Positions 10,683 to 21,980 of a DNA stretch of 64,000 nt are shown here, piece by piece. Source of the DNA: Amoeboaphelidium protococcarum (Eukaryota > Aphelidiomycota > Aphelidea). How positions within the stretch are numbered: the first letter of the stretch is position 1; each line of letters begins with the position of its first letter. Both the position numbers and the translations under genes were made by a program. The stretch is taken from contig JALECJ010000056.1 in NCBI GenBank assembly GCA_023515745.1, forward strand, positions 620,001 through 684,000, in the 5' to 3' direction. The notes beneath the pieces were generated by a model. It made no database searches. It saw only the letters and a program-made list of their open reading frames with translations, and was not told the origin of the DNA.

Positions 10683-11846
10683 ATGAACAAGGTCAAAAGA
10701 AAGTTGAAAGAATGGTCAATTGATTCCAAGACTGTCGAGCTGGATATGAGTTACAGCGAATTGAAGAAGGTACCAGGTGTTATACGCAAGTTGAAACATC
10801 TGACTAAATTGCATTTAAATGGAAATAATATCAAGTAGATTGAACCGGAGGCATTCGAGATTAGTTCTTCAGTGCAAAAGAGCACAGATTCAATTGCAAC
10901 TTCAGTGGGAGTTGAGCACATTGATCTCAGTGGTAATAAATTGTAAACTCTGCCTGAATCATTTGGACTGGGGTGCCTGAAAAGGACATTGACGTACCTG
11001 GATTTGAGTTATAACTAAATTTAAACTTTGCCAGATGCTGCGTTGTACGAGCTGACTGCATTGTAATATTTGGACTTGAGTCATAACGGCTTATCCTAGC
11101 TGGTTGATAGAATCGGAAAATTGTAATCACTATAAATCCTCAAAGTCACCAATAACAACTTGACCTATGTCGCAGCTGATATTATAACATTGCAGTCTCT
11201 TAAAGAATTGCATTTGCAGAATAATTAATTGTCATTATTATCTCACAAATTTACGGACATGGTTAGTTTGCATCTGATCAATTTGTCTGGTAACAAATTC
11301 ACAGAGTTGCCCAAGTGTTTGGCTAATCTTCCGCATACCGTTTAATACATCGATTTGTCGCGCAATCAGATCACTAGTTTGGATGATAAAATTGTAATTG
11401 GAATAGCCGCGTCCACTCAGTACTTGAAGGTGTTGGATTTGCGAGATAATCAGATCCAGTCGCTACCTGACGCCTTGTCACGTCTCGCTATGGTTGATAG
11501 AATTGTGCTGTTGGGCAATGGAGATTTGATTGTGAAAAATGATCATCAGCTGAACAAGAAATGGCCAAATACCGTGAGAAATATGACCAATATCGAATTT
11601 GAGTGGACAGAGTGTAAAATGTCCACCAGAAGTGATCCTGGTTTAAATGTGTCCACAGCGATTGATTAAAAGTAGTAGTAATAGTAGAAATAGCAAGATT
11701 TACAGATCCGTTCTGTCCGTAAAAAGTCTCCAGTGCGTGACGGTCGTAAGCTGATGGGCGACATTGATTTCACTGGCAAGAGAGACCTCACCTCGAATGA
11801 AAGTCTGAATCAGCCATAGAAGAAACGACACGAATTCGGAATATGA
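10683..11846 (+). CDS. Leucine-rich-repeat protein with Gln/Lys tail
   Basis: ATG 10683 to TGA 11844-11846, 387 aa, one exon. About nine LRR units of the LxxLxLxxNxLxxLP type fill residues 18-300 (for example VEHIDLSGNKLQTLPESF, TYLDLSYNQIQTLPDA, KVLDLRDNQIQSLPDAL). A Gln/Lys run at 11667-11696 is written almost wholly with TAA and TAG codons, which is strong local evidence for the code. The basic tail contains KKSPVRDGRK and QKKRHEF, possibly a nuclear signal. There is no signal peptide or kinase; this is a protein-interaction scaffold of the SHOC2/RSU1 type in general form only. Confidence 0.8.
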
Positions 11847-11940
11847 ATACAAATGTGATGACGTGTTTATGATAGCATGTACATGCCTGATTTATATACT
11901 TTTAGTTATCTTTTTACTTATACCTATCAAGTGAATCAAA

Positions 11941-12270
11941 ATGTCTACCAATTTGGATCAGTTGAAAGATTTATTATAACAAAGTCGTGACGCGTGTCAA
12001 GTCTGTGAGAGGGAGGCTGATAAGTGTGGTTTGGACTGCGCCAAATTGTGCCATATCAATGCTGCAATCTCTGAGTCTTCCCTGAAAGCATTGGAAGTTG
12101 AGTCTCCGGAAAATAACGCTATTCTATCGGATTTATTAAAGTTGAATTGCAAGTCTGCCCATGAATGTGAGGAACGCTGCGAGGCTCATAATCAACACGA
12201 ACATTGTCGTAATTGTGCTGACAAGTGCCGCCAAGTACGTAAGACTATAACCGAAATTGTAGGAGAGTGA
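11941..12270 (+). CDS. Small Cys/His-rich protein, DUF326-like (putative copper-binding)
   Basis: ATG 11941 to TGA 12268-12270, 109 aa. Cysteines are arranged in helical spacing: C-x2-C-x6-C-x3-C-x3-C in the N-terminal half, and C-x5-C-x3-C-x8-C-x2-C-x3-C in the second half, with interspersed His (CEAHNQHEHCRNCADKC). This is the pattern of the DUF326/Csp four-helix-bundle proteins that store or bind Cu(I) through Cys residues facing the bundle core. Those proteins are best known from bacteria. No signal peptide is seen, so it is probably cytosolic. The family call rests on Cys spacing only; a zinc-binding small protein is the alternative. Confidence 0.55.
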
Positions 12271-12276
12271 GCTCTT

Positions 12277-12699
12277 ATGTACTTTCGAGGAATAAAAATG
12301 AAACTGGCAATTTGCAATAATATCTTAGTTAAATACATCTTTATCATTATTAACTTCCACGAGTACAGTATGATGTATGTATTTTTTCAAGCGAACGACA
12401 CTTTAAGTAACAGAAGCCTATCCAGAGAATTTTGTCGTGTAAAACTAGAGCCTTTCAAGCCTTACAGTACATTTGCGTGTGATCTCCAAGATGATTTCAG
12501 TAATCGCGATGTAAAGACCTTCATTGAAAACGTGATAGATGAAACAAGTACAGTAAGTGGGACTAATAAGCCATAAATCACCACCACCTTTTTTATAGAC
12601 AAAGCACCTGTGTCTGAACATTTTGAGCATGCGGATATATCGACAAAATTATCTAAAAGTTTTTATCAGTTTTTACCATTCACAAAAAACATGCTCTGA
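12277..12699 (+). CDS. Hypothetical protein
   Basis: Open frame from ATG 12277 to TGA 12697-12699 (140 aa), with one TAA read as Gln. The first 40 codons are AT-rich and may be untranslated or intronic. The remainder (from about codon 42) is hydrophilic with a normal residue mix. It starts only 7 bp after the preceding stop. No family recognised. With a single stop codon in the code, open frames of this length do occur by chance. Confidence 0.3.
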
Positions 12700-12839
12700 C
12701 GCGTTAGATACAATTCTCAGGTGGCTTAGAGTGCTGAGATAATCTATTCACACGCGCGTAGAGTGAGCGAAATTTGTATGTATTTTAAGTGAATTTCCTG
12801 ATAACATTTGTTATAGTTTAATTATACCATTCATTTACA

Positions 12840-13766
12840 ATGGCATCTGAAAATGTATATGATTTGATTGATACTATACTGTGCTATGTCATATTGGCTT
12901 GCGTTACTCTATACGCCTTATCAGTTTTCATACGAGATTATGTGCTGCTTCGTTAAAAGTTCAGTCTGCGAACTCTGATCCTGTTGGTCACTTTTATGAA
13001 TAGTCTCATACTATCGCTGTACACTGTCAGCGCTAGGCATTGCTCGATTATAGCAGAATCCATTCTAGCTCAATCTATAGCGGACACAGTGTGCAGTATT
13101 GGTGGATTCATGCAGTTCTTCTTGGTCGTATTCTGGTTTGTCAGAGCTCATGAAGACGTGCACACCACGGAAGTTTGTATATTTACAAGGCGTCAAAGTC
13201 GTTCATTTTATCATTTCATGGTGTTTTTGGTGGTGCTCTTCAGTTATACCGTAACGTAAACCATTATAATCTAACGACGGGATTGGGATCGCTTTCGCAG
13301 ATATCATGACTACTTCACCGTCGTATCATCGGTCATTTTGATATTGTACGGAATTGTATACTTTCTGCTGGTTCAACTCTATACGGATCCTCTAAATGTA
13401 CCAAAACAAGTATATACTGTTGTACGACGATCGCGATATACTTGCTATCTGGTTGCCGCCTGTTCCATATTCTACGTGGTGCTATCATGGCTGTCTTTAC
13501 GCGGCAATAAATACTAGAGCGGATTTTCTTTAAATGTCATAGAGTCTTCCAATTATGTATGTCATTAGAGTCTTTGTCTGGTGTCTCTGATTGTTAGAAC
13601 GATAGTCGTCGTTGCCTTCCCTAATGTCGCCATCTCATTCACCTTCTCCAGTCCTAGTAAGTGCAATGATACCAACGCGTTTCTCTGCCCCTTATAGCAG
13701 AATAGTCATCAAGGCAAGTAGTACACTCTGCTGAATCAAGAAGAGACTGATGATAGCGAAGTGTGA
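12840..13766 (+). CDS. Multi-pass membrane protein, unknown family
   Basis: ATG 12840 to TGA 13764-13766, 308 aa, one exon. At least six, probably seven, hydrophobic segments are visible: ILCYVILACVTLYALSVFI, LRTLILLVTFMNSLILSLY, FMQFFLVVFWFV, FMVFLVVLFSY, SSVILILYGIVYFLLVQL, YLVAACSIFYVVLSWL and LCLVSLIVRTIVVVAF. Connecting loops are basic (RRQSRSF, RRDWDRFRR), and the C-terminal tail is polar and acidic. The topology would fit a 7TM receptor-like or tetraspan-type protein, but no GPCR signature such as DRY or NPxxY is seen. Unknown function. Confidence 0.65.
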
Positions 13767-13844
13767 GCACTGTGCCTGTTAAATGCATTGAACATAATAA
13801 TGAATTTCGAATTGTTTAATAATTATACAAAATAGTATCATAAG

Positions 13845-16800
13845 TCATTATAAGCTATCACTAGAGCTATTCAACACTTGAGAAATGGAAGCTTTCAGTC
13901 TTGGACTTTAACTCTACAATCTTTCACCGTCGCCATCTTACTGATTACTTTGCTCTTACTGAGCCGAGCTTTAATGGTTATCGTTATCATCGGCCTTCTA
14001 ATCAGATCCATCCTGTTCAACATCTTGATCCTGCGGTTGACTGTCACTATTACCACTTCCAGATTGCGCGTTCACAATGGGAATGTTCTTAAGGCCTGGC
14101 AACACTGCAGAATTAGACTCCACAGATGACAGGGGATGCGATGTCATATTAACTGGAGGTCGATACGCATATTACTACTACTACTGCATATGTTATTGAT
14201 GCTAATACTACGGATGCTAATGCTACTGCTGATGTTGCTACTGATACATTTAGTGCTGCTATTACTACTATTAAATCATACTCTGGTCACCAGAAGCAGG
14301 ACCATGTTACACAATATGAGGTCCTATAGGTGGCAAGTACGGAGCACTGAAAAATGGTGGATGCATAGTAGACCCTGTATAAATGGGAGGAGGGAATATG
14401 TATTGAGGAATCGGGTAGCCATCCTGCGACATATGATACGGTTGGAATGGAAACATTGGCTGAATATGCTGACTATTCTAATACATATGAGGATTCTAGT
14501 AGAAGACCTCTTCACCATGTGGCTGAGAACCACCAACACCAACATTAGATGATGAATTGAACGGCGCAGGGGCTCCTCTCTATGACTATGACGACTATTA
14601 ATGTTCAGATTCCTACTATTGACCTGTGGATAATTACTATTATTAAACATGTTCAGTGCCAGTTGATTAAGATCTAGAATGCTCTTTATTGCCGATGGCG
14701 ACATCCGCTCCACCAGCAAATGACTAATTTCCGCCACTATTATCATCAATGGTGCTATTATAAAAATTGCGGACTTGAATCTCTGACTTTGCAGGAAGAC
14801 GCTCAGCTATCGATTTAAAGTCTCTGCCAAATTATGCGGCAAGCTTTTAAAATTCCACCTTTTCCTTCGCAGTCCAATAAGACACAGTTTTCTTTTTCTC
14901 TTTAGGCGACTGAACTTACGGAAGCTCTTAGATTTAAGGCAACTGTTAAATAGCAGCCTGATTCTACCGATTCTTGGACGGCCTCCCTCTCTTCTTCTTC
15001 TTTTCCTACTGTTACTATAAAGGCTACGATCCCGCAGATTCTTTAACATCCTACAACACCTGACCGACTGAAGCAGAGTGGCCAGCGGCATTCTAAAAAC
15101 TCTCCGCCAATAAATTATCAGTGGAAGAAGCTGCAGACTGATGAATTAAATCCTGAGAATCCTCAGTGATGTCCTGATCCAGACTGTCCTTCGACTAAAG
15201 CTAACCTTATCTGTCGCCTTTAGAATTAGAACTGAGTGGCTTCGTCAAATCAACATTCTGATACCGCTTAAAGTACAGATACAAACGACGAACTTGGAGA
15301 ATAGACTTTGTCCCGGTGAGCTAAGCCACTTATCTAAAATTTTTACCATGTTCAAGAAACAACGCTTTCACACGATCCACCTCTTAATCATCCCACTCCT
15401 GAATCTCACCTGGCAGAACTTCTCGTTACTATGAGATAGGTTGCAAACTCGCATCTCTACTACGACCCTTATGGTCATTTCCGGTATCTACAGATTAATT
15501 ACGCGAAAACTAAGAAACAACACCATTTCCATAGTCGCCATCATAGTCTTGATCCTTCTACTACTATTGCTACAGAACAAACTGTTACTGCTACTACATC
15601 TAACGCTCAAAGCCTTGATTATCCGCAGACTATTACTAAGCAAGTGCCTTCTTCCTTTTACGATTCTTTAAAGCTAGCGCCTATTTGGTCAGAGCTTTCA
15701 ACTTGAGCGACTTCTTATTCAGATAATAGTATTACACACAATCCTGAGATGATTTATTAGGCAGAAATGAGGCAATTCTACCAAATTCTTTAGGATATTC
15801 CATGTATGCTTAGATGAAAATCTTCTTCTCATCATCATTCCATGGATTGGCCATTGTAATCTACTTTACAGACTACTAAGCATCATCAAACAGATTATTA
15901 TTATCGATATACTTCATCTACTCGCGCATTCTTATATCAAGAAGCATCGGTGTCGGAGCAGTCACGGATTTCAGATATCTATAATCTTCATCAGAACTAG
16001 GAGGACCATATGGAGTGGCAGCAGGGTCATACACATTCACCAGAGACCACAAGTCTTCCTACACCTTCCTGCTGTTACCTCTCGACTATTGCTTATTCTA
16101 CTACTTTATGGAGATCTTGATCTGCTAATCTTCAAATAGCAATGCTTACTCTTGCCACTAATTAAATAGATCATTGTACTGCCTCTACAAATACTCTTCT
16201 TTATCCTGGAGTGCAAATCTCTTTCGCTGCAAGTACTTGACCAACACGGGCTTGAATGACTAAAACTTTTAAATATTTTCATTATAGAATGGGAATGAAG
16301 ACGGCTCCAGACAGCCAACATTAAATGGTATATTCTCACAATCCTACTGGAATGTCTCCTGAGAACGCTGAGCCTTGTCCCGATTATCCTGCAAAATCCT
16401 ATTGATGAACGAAGCGTCATCCACTGCACGGCTTCTCTACCACAACTTTGGTCTCTGGGGGGATTTTTGCACAAGTTTCTAGCTGGTAGGCTTCATTATC
16501 GCCGGCGAAGATGCGAGTTCGTCTACATTTGGCAATTCCTCTTTAACACTAGGCTTTCTCTCAGCTTCAGACTTTTGCGGTGACAACTTGGCCTTCTTCA
16601 AATCATCAAGCATTGATTCATAAACGGCAATCTGATCATCAATCTTGTCCATCTCTTTCATAATCTGCTACTTATTCATCTGAGGCTATTGATTGTCCAT
16701 AGAATCCTCTTTGACTTCATCTCTTCTAGAAGAGGCCAAAAATTCCAATTAAGCTTCAAGGACGGGAGTCTACAAGTTTGAAATCGAATAATCAGCATCT

Positions 16801-17330
16801 TCTTACTACTGCTGCTAATCTTAATTATTAAGCTGTCCCTGAGCGGAAATAGACAGTTACTCTTTCTCATTACCATCCTTAATATCTTCCTCCTATTCCT
16901 CGTCAATTAAATTCTGATCAACATGTGAATTCTTCTATTGCCAGTACTAATACTTGTTATATGCCGGGCGGTACTCCTGTTACTATTAATTGAAAGATGG
17001 ACGGTAACGTAATTATGATGGCTATTGCTGATACTGAGCTTAATGACCTTGAACTGTATTTCCACCCATATATGGCTGATACCACATACCATTACCAGAT
17101 CCACGGCCTGCATAAGAATTACTTCCACCTCTGCCAAGCAATGTTGGTTTAGGGCCTCCTCTGCCGCGCTAACTGTAATAAGCTCCACCACTACCACCAC
17201 CACTTCCCCTTCCTCTACCTCTACCTCGAGACTACACTCATATACAAAAACGTTTTGATAAAATATCTAATAAAATCGAGTGAAATCTTACATGCCAATT
17301 CTAGTACTGCCTAGGCTACTAATCACTCAT
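13845..17330 (-). CDS. SNT1/NCoR-like corepressor with three SANT domains and an AT-hook
   Basis: Exon 1 is 17292-17330, intron 17232-17291 (60 nt, GTAAG...GTAG), exon 2 is 17231-13845; 1141 aa, TGA at 13845-13847. Order of parts: Arg/Gly-rich N-terminus (about 14-60), a coiled coil near 195-226, a conserved NCoR/SNT1-type block (FINRILQDNRDKAQ, near 280), SANT 1 at about 472-525 (NPWNDDEKKIFIQAYMEYP), SANT 2 at about 622-670 (EWDDQEVDRVKALFLEHGKN), an AT-hook-like KKKKRGRPSKNR near 756, SANT 3 at about 794-838 (YWTAKEKVEFQKLAAQFGR), and a Gln/His-rich region near 997-1034 encoded mainly by TAG/TAA. In yeast and animals such proteins scaffold histone-deacetylase complexes (Set3C, NCoR/SMRT). 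A nuclear corepressor role is inferred from this architecture. Confidence 0.85.
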
Positions 17331-17519
17331 ATTTTTACACCAGATGAGACGACTTTATTATTTCACCAATAGCACAAGACTGTTGTAATGTTTAGAGTCG
17401 ACTGAAGGAAGAAGAAGACAATAAGAAATGAACGAGCGCGAACGAATCTCCCACTCGTTCATTTTGATCAAACGAAATTCGACTAAAGGCCTTATCTATT
17501 GTTCGCTGAAAAGATTACA
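17331..17519. promoter_or_regulatory. Divergent promoter, corepressor / ThrRS
   Basis: A spacer of 189 bp between head-to-head genes. It contains inverted copies of a CGAACGA/TCGTTC-type sequence around 17435-17460 (GAGCGCGAACGAATCTCCCACTCGTTC). Regulatory role inferred. Confidence 0.35.
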
Positions 17520-18971
17520 ATGTTTAGATAGAGTAAACTTGCGCCTAATAATAGCAATATGAGGTTCGCTGTACGGCGATACTCGACTGGTGAAGGAGCT
17601 ACTAAGCAATTCATTAAAAAGAATTCTATACAACAACAAAAGATCAATGATATGTCGAGTAAAGATCATAGAGAAATCAATAAAGTGTAGAAGCTGTTTC
17701 TTTAACATCCATGCTCACCTGCTACACCGCTCATACTTCCTCATGGAATGCGCGTCATTAATGCTTTTAAGAACGTACTCCGTCATGCATACTCTCGATA
17801 TGGATATGAGGAAGTATAAACACCAGTGATGTTGTCGTCATCGTTGTGGAAGACTTCTGGTCATTTGGATCAGTACGCGTCAGAGATGTTCTTTGTTTAG
17901 TAATAGCCTTAAATAATGGGACATGGGAAAGTGGCATAGTCTACAGTTAATGAGATATCAAGCAATGTTAATACTGAATAGCAAATGGGTCTTAAGCCAA
18001 TGAATTGCCCATCGCACTGTGTCATTTATCAGTCAGAGTCAAGATCTTATCGTGATTTACCTATAAAATTGGCAGATTTCAGTCCTCTGCATCGTAATGA
18101 GTTGAGCGGTGCTTTGACTGGATTGACTAGATTGAGGCAATTTCATTAGGATGATGCTCATATATTTTGCACTCCCGAGTAAACGTATTCTTGCATGAGC
18201 GAGACTGTTTAGCTGATAAAGCATCTGTATACAAATGTTTTCAAGTTTTAACGGTTCGATGTTGTGTTGAGTACGCGTCCTGAGAGTGGATACATTGGCG
18301 ATGTGTAGTCATGGGACTTGGCAGAGAGCATTCTTTCACAGGTACTTAATAAACAGTTTCCTAATTAATGGGAAGTTAATTCTGGAGATGGAAGTTTCTA
18401 TGGTCCCAAGATTGATTTCAGAGTAAGCGATGCTGCTAATAGATAGCATCAACTGGGAACTGTCTAGTTGGACTTTTAACTTCCATAGTAGTTCTAATTA
18501 GAGTATGTAGACTCTGATTAGCAATTGAAAAGACCTGTTCTGATTCATCGCGCCATCTGTGGTAGTTTAGAGCGATTCATGGCTATATATGCAGAATATT
18601 GTCAAGGAAAGTGGCCACTGTGGTGTTCACCGCGACAAATCTTGATTATACCAGTTTATCGATCCGATCAATCCAAAGCTACTGTACTGGAACGCGCGAG
18701 TGCCGTTAAAGATCAACTTGCCGCCATTCATCCTGAAGATCCTATGAGCCAGCAATACTTTATTGACATTGATGACTCGGACGAGTTGCTTCAAAAGAAA
18801 ATTGCTGTAGCGCATGAGCTTGCATACAATTACCTAGTGGTTGTTGGAGAACGCGAATGTGAATCGGGTCGGTTAGCGGTGCGTGGAAGGTCGATGGGTA
18901 ACAGGAGCAAAGAGTTGAGCATTGATGAATTTAGAGCTGAACTTTGTCACAAGCTAACAAATTTTGAATGA
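17520..18971 (+). CDS. TARS2: Threonyl-tRNA synthetase, mitochondrial type
   Basis: ATG 17520 to TGA 18969-18971, 483 aa, one exon. It attaches Thr to tRNA-Thr. The first 35 residues (MFRQSKLAPN...RFAVRRYST) resemble a mitochondrial presequence. The TGS and editing domains of cytosolic ThrRS are absent, as in fungal mitochondrial ThrRS. Catalytic-core landmarks: [11 protein letters not shown] (zinc Cys), motif 2 [27 protein letters not shown] (zinc His in DAHIF), GPKIDF, and motif 3 [14 protein letters not shown] (zinc His). A C-terminal anticodon-binding domain starts at [14 protein letters not shown]. The TAG/TAA codons fall at Gln positions. Confidence 0.93.
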
Positions 18972-19331
18972 ATATCAGCTTGAGAAATATGATACCATTT
19001 AGGATTATTACCCATGATAACTTGGTGGATGGGCATTCTCTGTTTACAGTGGAAAGACTCGGTTAAATTTTAGCCATTATATCTGTTCATCAGACTCCTG
19101 TAAGTTTAGCTCTATAAAAACAACGATGACAGACGTCTCCTAGATACAACACATAAGTATGTTCTTAATCACCGTTTGCTGAAAATTTAAGATGAATTTG
19201 AGGTTGCTTTTAGTTGCAGAGCGCTCTATTTCCCACGCTCCAAACTCCGGAAGATTTTCAACGACGCGCCTCTTTTAAGTAAAATAGCGTTGATATAAAG
19301 GCCGTTCTACATCTAGTTATATTAAGGCATT
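18972..19331. other. Intergenic, possible small unresolved gene
   Basis: Between ThrRS and homogentisate dioxygenase. A plus-strand frame starting at ATG 18989 (MIPFRIITHDNLVDGHS...) reads about 36 codons to a GTAAGT donor-like site near 19099, with a CTAG acceptor candidate near 19140. This could be a small two-exon gene, but no family is recognised and it is not called. Confidence 0.3.
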
Positions 19332-20781
19332 ATGATTCCACCTAGCGTCGCTTCTAATAAAAATGATTCCTATTAATATTTGAGCGGCTTTGGAAATGAA
19401 CTGCATTCAGAATCGCTGGAAGGTGCTTTGCCAGTTGGTTAAAACACGCCGCAAAGATGTCCATACGGCCTATACGCTGAGCAGTTGTCAGGCTCTGCTT
19501 TCACTATGCCTCGCCATTTGAACTAGAGAAGGTACGCTTGAATCGCTGAATAGAATATTTTTTATCTAAACAATTACTTTATTCATTCGATAATGAACTT
19601 TTACAAATGTGTGTAGTTGGCTGTATAGAATTCGCCCATCGGTTTGCCATTCTACGTTCAGACGGAGCGAAAGTTTCCCATTTATGAGTGCTGATTTTAG
19701 CGCTGATGGAGGTGCATTAGCAATTCCGAATCAGCTGAGATGGTCTCCATTCAGTATGCCAAAGGATGGCGTTAAGCAAGACTTTGTGTCAGGATTGAGA
19801 ACGGTCTGCGGTGCTGGAGATCCTAAATTAAAGAGTGGATTGGCTATTCACGTCTACACAGCCAACGTCGATATGGTGGACTCTGCATTTTTGAACTCTG
19901 ACGGAGATTTTCTTATTGTTCCATAGCAAGGCACCTTGGATATAACAACCGAGTTTGGACGGCTGAGTGTGGCGCCTAATGAGATTGTTGTTATGTAAAG
20001 AGGAATAAAATTTGCTGTAAAGTTAACAGATGGACCTGTTAGAGGATACATAATGGAGCTATTTAGTGGTCATTTTGAACTGCCTGATTTGGGTCCTATT
20101 GGAGCGAATGGTCTGGCGAATCCTCGCGATTTCCTACATCCAGTTGCATGGTATGAAGATCGTGATGTCGGTGTCAAGTTCAAGATTTTGAACAAGTATG
20201 CGGGTCAGGTGTATGAAACCACACAAGATCACAGTCCTTTTGATGTCGTGGCATGGCATGGCAACTATGTCCCGTACAAGTATGATTTGAACAAGTTCTG
20301 CGTTGTAAATGCCACGGCTTTTGATCATATGGACCCATCAATATTTACAGTGCTGACTGCTAAGAGTGCTATACCTGGTCTACCTATTGCCGACTTTGTT
20401 ATATTTCCACCGAGATGGGCCGTTTAGAATTGGACTTTCCGTCCGCCATACTTTCACAGAAATTGCGCCTCTGAATTCATGGGCCTAATTCTGGGTAAGT
20501 ATGAGGGGAAGGAGGATGGATTTGTTGCAGGAGGTGCATCGCTTCACTCACATATGACTCCACATGGTCCAGATGCAAATGTGTATGAAAAAGCATCAGA
20601 TACGTCCAAAGAGTTGAAGCCTGAGCGTGTTGCTGATGGGACTCAGGCGTTTATGTTTGAAACGAGTCTCATGCTCTCACTGACGCGTTGGGGACTTGAA
20701 GGATGTGGTGTTGTTCAGCAGTAATACGTTGAAAATACATGGGGTGGGATTAAGAAACATTTTGACATTAACAAGAAATGA
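19332..20781 (+). CDS. HGD: Homogentisate 1,2-dioxygenase
   Basis: Two exons, 19332-19531 and 19617-20781, with an 85-nt intron (GTACGC...GTAG) whose splice joins a Ser codon; 454 aa, TGA at 20779-20781. The Fe(II) enzyme opens the ring of homogentisate with O2 in tyrosine breakdown. Conserved blocks: [99 protein letters not shown] and [15 protein letters not shown] (iron His and Glu ligands), then [10 protein letters not shown] (third iron ligand region). Length matches the family (about 445 aa). Its presence argues for an aerobic organism. Confidence 0.96.
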
Positions 20782-21020
20782 ATATTTATGGAATTTAATG
20801 TATTGAAATTTAAAATTGGTATTGATATTTTCCCTGCTCGTTGTTGTGATGAGAAGGTGTTCATGTTGTCAATCCGATGAATTCTATTAATAGAAGTCGG
20901 GGTCACCTTTCAGTAAGAAACAGCCTCTATTTCTGCACTCTATTCAACTAACACCAGAAAGCAGCAGCTTATTTTATTGGCATTTCATTCATAAGAAGAT
21001 TAAAAAAGAGCAAACAAAGT

Positions 21021-21980
21021 ATGCCTTAACATTAACAGCGAGAGTCATAATCAGGCATATTGGCTAGCATCAGCCACATTGGCGCCGCCGACGATTCTGT
21101 TTCAACCACCGAGAAAGCCGAGAGTGAACAAGGAGATATTAGCCTATACTCTTACGCACTGGATGTAAGTAATATATATATGTGTGCAATAAACGTTTAT
21201 CTTAATTGTATATGATGTAGTCTTCTAATGATGGCGAAGAGCTTGAATTTGGTGTACCTAAAATGACTGCTATTAATGTAAGATTTATTGTTCAAATCTC
21301 GATGATTTCTGATTAACATAGCAATCAATTGTAGTCATCGTAAAGCCCTGGGGAAATTCCATTAAAACAAAATGGATCAGATAGGAGATCGCTGTTGAGT
21401 TATCCTAAATCACAAGTGCGCTCGAATAACACCAAAGAGTATCAAGGCGATTGGTAGAATCATCCTAGATTCCGACAGTATTTCAGTACGATTTTGGCTG
21501 CGTTGTCTATGGCATTCTTTGGCCTGTGCTTTCTGGCCGGTTCAATCTTTGCGTTTCAGGCCAACTATGACTCGATAGCCGTCGTGTTGTTGATCATCGG
21601 ATTGCTCATAGGCTTGCCTGGAGGTACGCGTTTATTCTAGTTTACTTCATGCGGTACTTTAACTCATTAAAATGTTTACATGTAGGATTCCAGTCGTATT
21701 ACATTTACATGGCACTTAAAGGAAGGCAAGGCTATCACATCTCTGCAATTCCGTCATTTCTTGTTTAAACATATTCTATTTCTCACTATCTCTCTCTCTT
21801 CATTTCACCTTTCCTTTATGATCTATGCAGCATCGATCGTCTAGAGATTAACACAGTCAAGGGGGACATTAAACACAAAAAAGGTTGTTTTCATAATAGT
21901 ACTATATATATGTATTGCTACAAACAATTTATATCACTGATAGTTTCCGTAATGTCCACCGCGATAGGACGATTGCGATG
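21021..21980 (+). CDS. TMEM230/TMEM134-like two-pass membrane protein
   Basis: At least four exons: 21021-21164, 21221-21277, 21335 to about 21620, then one starting about 21688; introns are 56-67 nt, GT-AG. After a polar Ser/Glu-rich N-terminus come two membrane segments typical of TMEM230/134: LSMAFFGLCFLAGSIFAF and SIAVVLLIIGLLIGLPGG, then the family ending FQSYYIYMALKGRQGYHISAIPSF. In animals TMEM230 sits on secretory and recycling vesicles. The 3' end is uncertain. Reading TAA as Gln after IPSFLV runs to TGA at about 21978-21980, overlapping the end of the convergent gene. Alternatively a pyrimidine-rich intron (about 21770-21829, ending TATGCAG) removes that stretch. Confidence 0.7.

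Noticed and set aside
12445-12630. Minus-strand frame opposite the hypothetical gene at 12277
   Set aside because: Short, no recognisable features; the plus-strand frame is somewhat more protein-like, though also weak.
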